Source: an uncultured Bacillota bacterium | GTDB lineage: Bacteria; Bacillota; Clostridia; Christensenellales; UBA1242 | NCBI GenBank assembly: GCA_947090235.1 | Contig: CAMUNJ010000009.1 | Coordinates: forward strand, 1 to 16,640 | Reading direction: 5' to 3' | Length of the DNA: 16,640 nt | Shown: in pieces, positions 12,578-16,640 of the stretch | Layout of the letters: each line of letters opens with the position of its first letter | How positions within the stretch are numbered: position 1 is the stretch's first letter | Notes under the pieces: model-generated | The model's database searches: none | Seen by the model: the letters and a program-made list of their open reading frames with translations, nothing else | What the model was told of the DNA's origin: nothing | Program-made: the position numbers and the translations under genes

Positions 12578-13768
12578 TCACTTTTTGTTTCTTCTTAATT
12601 TTTCAATCCAAGGAGGAACTGATCCTTCCACCTCAACTCTAGAAGATGTATTATCTGCAACTGGTTTTACTGCAACTTCTGGTTTTTCTTCACTTTTTGC
12701 TTGTGCCATTCCACCAAAGATTCCACGAGATACTGGAGTAGTTTCTTTTTTATCTCCTAGATTGCCAAGGCGTCTAGCATTTTCTATCTCCTTTGATTTT
12801 TCATCTTTAGCAAGTAAAGTTGAAGGGAAACCTGTCGCAATCAAAGTTATTTCAACTTCATCATGCATATTTTCATCAATGCTTGTTCCTAAAATGATAT
12901 TACAGTTTTCATCAACAACTTCACGAACAAGTGCCGCAGCCTCTGAAAGGTCATCTTGAGTGAGGTCATTTCCACCCTTAATGTTGATAAGAAGACCGGT
13001 AGCACCCTCAATAGTAGTTTCAAGAAGAGGACTTGCAACTGCTTGTTTTACAGCGTCAAGAGCCTTGTTATCACCAGTTCCATAGCCGATACCCATATGA
13101 GCAAGACCTTTATCTTTCATAATAGTTGTAACATCGGCAAAGTCAAGGTTGATAAGACCAGGGAAAACGATAAGGTCAGAAATACCTTGAACACCTTGTC
13201 TTAAAACATCATCAGCATATCTAAATGATTCTGGAAGAGGAGTTTTCTTTGGAACGATTTGAAGTAGTTTTTGATTTGGGATAACAACCAAAGCATCAAC
13301 ATATTTTCTCAAACCTTCAAGTCCTTTTTCGGCATTTTTTGCTCTAACAGGACCTTCAAAATCAAAAGGTTTAGTGATAACAGCGATAGTCAAAATTCCA
13401 AGTTCCTTAGAAATTTGAGCAATAACTGGAGCGGCTCCAGTACCAGTACCGCCACCCATTCCGGCAGTGATAAATACAAGGTTTGTACCTTTAAGCATAT
13501 CTGTGATAGAAGCCTTGCTTTCTTCTGCAGCCTTTTGCCCTATTTCAGGATTAGCACCTGCACCAAGACCGCCAGTTAATCTTTCTCCGATTTGAAGTTT
13601 TGTTTTAGCCTTGCTTACAAGCAAAGTTTGTTTATCTGTATTAACAGAAACAAATTCTGCAGAACTAACACCAGCATCAATCATACGATTGATAGCATTA
13701 TTACCTGCTCCACCAACACCTATAACTTTGATTTTAGCAATTGAAGTGTTCATTAAATCATTTTCCAT
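12578..13768 (-). CDS. ftsZ: Cell division tubulin homologue FtsZ
   Basis: A 396-residue GTPase that polymerises into the division ring. The GTP-binding signature GGGTGTG is at 105-111, the N-terminal [14 protein letters not shown] at 16-29 and the T7 synergy loop NLDFAD at 207-212, so GTPase residues are intact. A variable linker of about 50 residues follows the globular domain. The C-terminal peptide is [13 protein letters not shown], taking the place of the usual DIPxFLR-type tail that binds FtsA and SepF. ATG 13768 is preceded by AAAGGAG. It lies 110 nt after ftsA with an inverted repeat between, and is followed by a terminator. Confidence 0.98.
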   Translation of the reverse strand: MENDLMNTSIAKIKVIGVGGAGNNAINRMIDAGVSSAEFVSVNTDKQTLLVSKAKTKLQIGERLTGGLGAGANPEIGQKAAEESKASITDMLKGTNLVFITAGMGGGTGTGAAPVIAQISKELGILTIAVITKPFDFEGPVRAKNAEKGLEGLRKYVDALVVIPNQKLLQIVPKKTPLPESFRYADDVLRQGVQGISDLIVFPGLINLDFADVTTIMKDKGLAHMGIGYGTGDNKALDAVKQAVASPLLETTIEGATGLLINIKGGNDLTQDDLSEAAALVREVVDENCNIILGTSIDENMHDEVEITLIATGFPSTLLAKDEKSKEIENARRLGNLGDKKETTPVSRGIFGGMAQAKSEEKPEVAVKPVADNTSSRVEVEGSVPPWIEKLRRNKK

Positions 13769-13852
13769 AATAATAACTCCTTTAATTTAATTGTATTTTA
13801 TAACATTTTGCAAAAATACGCAAGAAAAATGTAAAGATTTTATAAATTTTTT

Positions 13853-13884
13853 GCATAAATTTTCATTTTTTCTAAAATTTATGC
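13853..13884. repeat. Inverted repeat containing the ftsA stop codon
   Basis: GCATAAATTTT (13853-13863) and AAAATTTATGC (13874-13884) form a perfect 11-bp stem with a 10-nt loop. The ftsA TAA lies inside one arm. No T-run follows the stem on the minus strand, so it is not a standard terminator; it may slow read-through or protect the transcript end. Confidence 0.6.
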
Positions 13885-15009
13885 ATCATTACTCCTTAAA
13901 GCATAGCCAACAAGTGATAATATTGATGAATTTTGTGGTTTTTCTTTCCCTGGAATTGGAGGAACTCCATATGATATATTTCTTCCAAGGCATTTTGCAA
14001 GATAATCTCTGCCACCTTTGATTAAACTTACCCCACTTCCTGTTAAATATACAGGAAGATAAGAAATATATTGCTTTGAAAATAATTGCAAGCATTGCAT
14101 AACTGCTGAGCCTATAGTATCCAATCTATATCCAACAACTTCGTTAGCCTCTACAAGTGGAATTTTCACAATCTTTCCACTATCGCTCATAAGTTCATAA
14201 AAATCGTTATTCTTACCTTTCAAAGATAATACAATCTGTCTTTTTAATCTATCCGCTTCATTTAATGAAAGTTCAAATGCTTCTGAAAGGTCATTTGTGA
14301 TATGTCCACCGCCATAAGAGAAAGAATATAAACTTACAAGCCCTTCACCTTTTACAAAGGCTACACTTGTAGTAAGGTCTCCAATATTGATAAGCATATT
14401 CAAATCTTCTCTATCATCTTTATTTATACATAACAAACCTTCACAAAGAGGCTCAGAGATATATTCAACACTTTCGAAACCAAGATTACCAACAATATTG
14501 TTAAACAAACATATAAAACCTCTACCTGCATAAATTATAGAAAGTTCTGCCGATATTGAAGATGCAGTTTCGCCAATAGGCTCACTAACAACCCTCCCCT
14601 CGTCAAGTTTATATATAATAGGACAAACCGTCAAAATTTCAACATTTTCTTCTTTAGCCTTTTCGCTTGCAGAATAAAATAGAGTATCTAGATCTGACTT
14701 TTTAATTTTTTTTCTTTCCCCAAAATTTAAGTTTGCAGAAGTTGATTGAACAGATGAAAATTCGGCAGGCACACCTATATAAACTTTATTGCCATTTTTG
14801 CCAACTTCAAAATCCAATTCGTTTAAAACGCCATCAAAAACATCTACAAGCCCTTCTTCATCCAAAAATCTGCCTTCATAATAGCCAGGATAAACCACAA
14901 CAGTTTGAGACTTGACAATAAAAGTATTGTTAACGCCTTCGCTAGCAACCATTGCTCTAAGTTTAGAAGAGCCAATATCAAAAACTAAAACATCTTTATT
15001 TTTAGCCAT
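13879..15009 (-). CDS. ftsA: Cell division protein FtsA (divergent, short C-terminus)
   Basis: A 376-residue actin-fold protein that normally tethers FtsZ filaments to the membrane. The phosphate-1 loop VFDIGSSKLRAM (9-20), the SHS2-like region (about 80-150), the phosphate-2 type segment NMLINIGDLTTSVAF and the adenosine motif YLTGSGVSLIKG are recognisable, but overall identity to model FtsA looks low. The protein ends in SILSLVGYALRSNDA, right where the core domain ends in other FtsAs; the linker and amphipathic membrane helix normally found after it are absent. ATG 15009 follows AAAGGTG and a consensus promoter. It is in one operon with ftsZ. Confidence 0.9.
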   Translation of the reverse strand: MAKNKDVLVFDIGSSKLRAMVASEGVNNTFIVKSQTVVVYPGYYEGRFLDEEGLVDVFDGVLNELDFEVGKNGNKVYIGVPAEFSSVQSTSANLNFGERKKIKKSDLDTLFYSASEKAKEENVEILTVCPIIYKLDEGRVVSEPIGETASSISAELSIIYAGRGFICLFNNIVGNLGFESVEYISEPLCEGLLCINKDDREDLNMLINIGDLTTSVAFVKGEGLVSLYSFSYGGGHITNDLSEAFELSLNEADRLKRQIVLSLKGKNNDFYELMSDSGKIVKIPLVEANEVVGYRLDTIGSAVMQCLQLFSKQYISYLPVYLTGSGVSLIKGGRDYLAKCLGRNISYGVPPIPGKEKPQNSSILSLVGYALRSNDA

Positions 15010-15026
15010 AATTCACCTTTAATTAG

Positions 15027-15055
15027 ATTTTAGCCAAAAAAAATAACTTTGTCAA
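15027..15055 (-). promoter_or_regulatory. Near-consensus sigma-A promoter of ftsA-ftsZ
   Basis: Minus strand TTGACA (15050-15055), exactly 17 nt, TAAAAT (15027-15032), 17 nt ahead of the ftsA ATG. The -35 lies within the hairpin of the ftsQ terminator. Confidence 0.8.
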
Positions 15056-15073
15056 ACATTTGAAACAAAGTTA
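15036..15073 (-). terminator. Terminator of murA-ftsQ, overlapping the ftsA promoter
   Basis: Minus strand TAACTTTGT, 12-nt loop (which can pair inside as TCAA-ATGT-TTGA), ACAAAGTTA, then eight T. The 3' arm and loop contain the -35 of the ftsA promoter. Confidence 0.75.
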
Positions 15074-15143
15074 GTTTATTTTTAATAGATTTAGGTGCTT
15101 TTTTATAACTTTTAAGCACATTTTTAAAAGCAAATATGGTTTT

Positions 15144-15160
15144 AGTCGAATTAAGTCGAA
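15144..15160 (+). promoter_or_regulatory. Two tandem Spo0A-like heptamers at the ftsQ 3' end
   Basis: AGTCGAA occurs twice, with copies starting 10 bp apart (15144-15150 and 15154-15160), each one base from the Spo0A core TGTCGAA. They overlap the ftsQ stop codon and lie about 90 nt upstream of the ftsA -35. Tentative. Confidence 0.25.
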
Positions 15161-16029
15161 ATTTGTTGCTTTGGAAAAACATTTGCAAACACACAATCAT
15201 CTTGATTGTCAATAATATAATTGTTGTTTATAACTACATATGCACTTTTAAGCATATCTAAAGTCCAAACCTGACCAAAATATGGAGAAGAAGAATCTTT
15301 TGTTACTTCTTTGCCAACTAAATTATAAAAATCAGTAAAAACGGCCAAGAATTTAGTTATCTTTTGATTGAGATATAAATTTGAATTATATATATAATAT
15401 AAAATATTATCATATGTGCATATGGTCAAACAAGGAGTTGTTTCTTGAGTATTAATGTCTTTATAAGAAGAAAATTCTATTGATTTTACAATCTCTTTTT
15501 GTTGATATAAAAGTCTATTGTTTGCCACGAAAGCATTATAAACATCAACATAATTTTTATCTTTCAAAATTTGGCCAACTTGCAACTCTTCTTTTATATT
15601 TATGCCTGAAATCAAAATTGGATTTGTTGGAGAAGACTCAAAATCTCCTTCGTCAATTCTCAAAACCTTTAAATAGTTATCTAAATAATATATCTTTCCC
15701 TCATGCTTGATCGCATAAGTTTCCTCACGCTCTTTGACATGAACTACCAAAGTATTTGGAAAAACTGTTTCTATATTAATAACTTCTACATAAGGATATT
15801 TATCTTGAATTTTATTTATAAAATTTTTCTTTTTTATAAACATAATAGGCGTTCCATAAGAAAATTCGCCTGCTTCAACAATTTGTTCGGCACTAGGCAT
15901 ATTTTGAGTTGTGCTTGTCCTATAGTCCACCTTTACAGTTCTAACTGCAAAAAGAGTGAACAAAAGAATAACCAAAATGGCTATTACTCCCAAAACAACT
16001 CCACCAATAATCAAAAGTTTTTTCTTCAA
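15151..16029 (-). CDS. ftsQ: Cell division protein FtsQ/DivIB
   Basis: A 292-residue bitopic division protein of the FtsQLB (DivIB) complex. A lysine-rich start is followed by one membrane helix (about 5-28), then an extracellular POTRA domain (about 29-105: VRTVKVDY, MPSAEQIVEAGEFSYGTPIMFI, YPYVEVINIETVFPNTLVVHVKERE) and the beta domain. I chose TTG at 16029, giving MKKKLLIIGG, because AAAGGA lies just upstream; the frame opens further to 16056 inside murA. Only one base separates the murA stop from this start, so translation is coupled. The C-terminal 100 residues, rich in asparagine and tyrosine, are poorly conserved. Confidence 0.88.
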   Translation of the reverse strand: MKKKLLIIGGVVLGVIAILVILLFTLFAVRTVKVDYRTSTTQNMPSAEQIVEAGEFSYGTPIMFIKKKNFINKIQDKYPYVEVINIETVFPNTLVVHVKEREETYAIKHEGKIYYLDNYLKVLRIDEGDFESSPTNPILISGINIKEELQVGQILKDKNYVDVYNAFVANNRLLYQQKEIVKSIEFSSYKDINTQETTPCLTICTYDNILYYIYNSNLYLNQKITKFLAVFTDFYNLVGKEVTKDSSSPYFGQVWTLDMLKSAYVVINNNYIIDNQDDCVFANVFPKQQIST

Positions 16030-16030
16030 A

Positions 16031-16640
16031 TCAAATCCTTTTAATATCAAGCCCAAGAGATGTCAGTTTTTCTTCAAATTTATAATAACCTCGATCTACA
16101 AGTTCGATATTGCTTATTGTTGTGTAGCCTTCAGCGACCAAGCCAGCAAGTATTAAAGCCGCTCCTCCACGCAAATCGCTAGCCCAAACATCAGCCCCAT
16201 ATAGTTTATCCCTTCCACGCACAACACAAACCCTATCTCGAAAACTTATATCTCCGCCCATCTTGATTAGTTCTGGAATATGTTTAAATCTGGCCTCAAA
16301 AAGATTTTCTACAATCATGCAAGTGCCATCGCTAATACATTGAAGTGCCATAGTTTGTGCTTGTAAGTCTGTTGGAAATCCTGGATAAACAGCAGTTTCA
16401 AGTTCGCCAAACGACTTTGGTCTGCCATAAGAACTTATCTTGATTTTATCATTTTTTATATCAATTTTGCAAGGAGAATTTGAAAGTTTTGATAATAACA
16501 CCTGATTTTCTTGTGCAATTGCACCTTTTATAGTCAATTCTCCACCTAGCATTGCACAAGCAAGAAGATATGTACCCGCGATAATTCTATCAGGAATAGT
16601 TTGATATTCAATCCCAGATAATTTATCAACCCCCTCAATT
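16031..16640 (-). CDS. murA: UDP-N-acetylglucosamine 1-carboxyvinyltransferase MurA (partial, N-terminus beyond window)
   Basis: The C-terminal 202 residues are present; the gene runs off the right edge. MurA transfers enolpyruvate from PEP to UDP-GlcNAc, the first committed step of peptidoglycan synthesis. Matching segments include EYQTIPDRIIAGTYL at the left end, the conserved YPGFPTDLQAQ, ENLFEARFKHIPELIKMGGD, DLRGGAALILAGLVAEG and the final DRGYYKFEEKLTSLG. The frame continues openly to the window end. The active-site cysteine loop is outside the window and cannot be checked. It is followed one base later by ftsQ, a common murA-ftsQ order in Clostridia. Confidence 0.95.
   Translation of the reverse strand, partial: IEGVDKLSGIEYQTIPDRIIAGTYLLACAMLGGELTIKGAIAQENQVLLSKLSNSPCKIDIKNDKIKISSYGRPKSFGELETAVYPGFPTDLQAQTMALQCISDGTCMIVENLFEARFKHIPELIKMGGDISFRDRVCVVRGRDKLYGADVWASDLRGGAALILAGLVAEGYTTISNIELVDRGYYKFEEKLTSLGLDIKRI

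Noticed and set aside
15095..15119. GTGCTT/AAGCAC inverted repeat between ftsQ and ftsA
   Set aside because: Only 6 bp with a long AT-rich loop; a better terminator lies 20 nt further on.
15030..15212. 60-codon minus-strand frame between ftsQ and ftsA
   Set aside because: It overlaps the ftsQ end, terminator and ftsA promoter, and has no ribosome binding site.

Overview
The window is AT-rich chromosomal DNA from an endospore-forming member of the Bacillota, most likely the Clostridia. It carries spoIVA, spoIIGA, sigE, sigG, a YlmC/YmxH-type gene and a 33-codon gene that reads as spoVM. Strong AAGGAG-type ribosome binding sites, frequent TTG starts, Asp23 and Der fit this placement. No genus can be named from the sequence alone. 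There are no rRNA or tRNA genes, no CRISPR array, no insertion sequence and no phage genes.

Layout, left to right. (1) 1-1861: fakA (partial) and asp23 on the minus strand, divergent from rpmB on the plus strand, followed by a very short minus-strand gene read as spoVM. The order spoVM-rpmB-asp23-fakA is the same neighbourhood seen in Bacillus subtilis (spoVM-rpmB-yloU-yloV). (2) 1870-5556: spoIVA with its own mother-cell-type promoter, then a der-plsY operon, all minus. (3) 5585-6024: a lone 121-codon gene of unknown function on the plus strand, with a near-consensus housekeeping promoter and a two-way terminator. (4) 6103-8459: feoA-feoB ferrous iron uptake operon, minus. (5) 8523-10896: plus-strand genes nrdR, a short unknown gene, sigG and ylmC. 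Between nrdR and the short gene lies a tandem array of about 63-bp units, each containing a small hairpin whose two arms change together. (6) 10895-16640: minus-strand block murA (partial)-ftsQ, then ftsA-ftsZ, then spoIIGA-sigE.

The genes form a cell-division and sporulation cluster. MurA makes wall precursor; FtsQ, FtsA and FtsZ build the septum. SpoIIGA activates pro-sigma-E in the mother cell, and sigma-E is then expected to switch on spoIVA and spoVM, whose products form the coat basement layer. Sigma-G acts in the forespore. In this genome sigG and ylmC face sigE, instead of following it as in the usual spoIIGA-sigE-sigG order.

The items most worth a second look are the covarying hairpin array at 9015-9230 with the small unknown gene after it, the overlooked spoVM-like gene, an FtsA without its usual C-terminal membrane helix, a FeoB whose G4 motif has lost its aspartate, and Spo0A-box-like sites upstream of sigG and ftsA.
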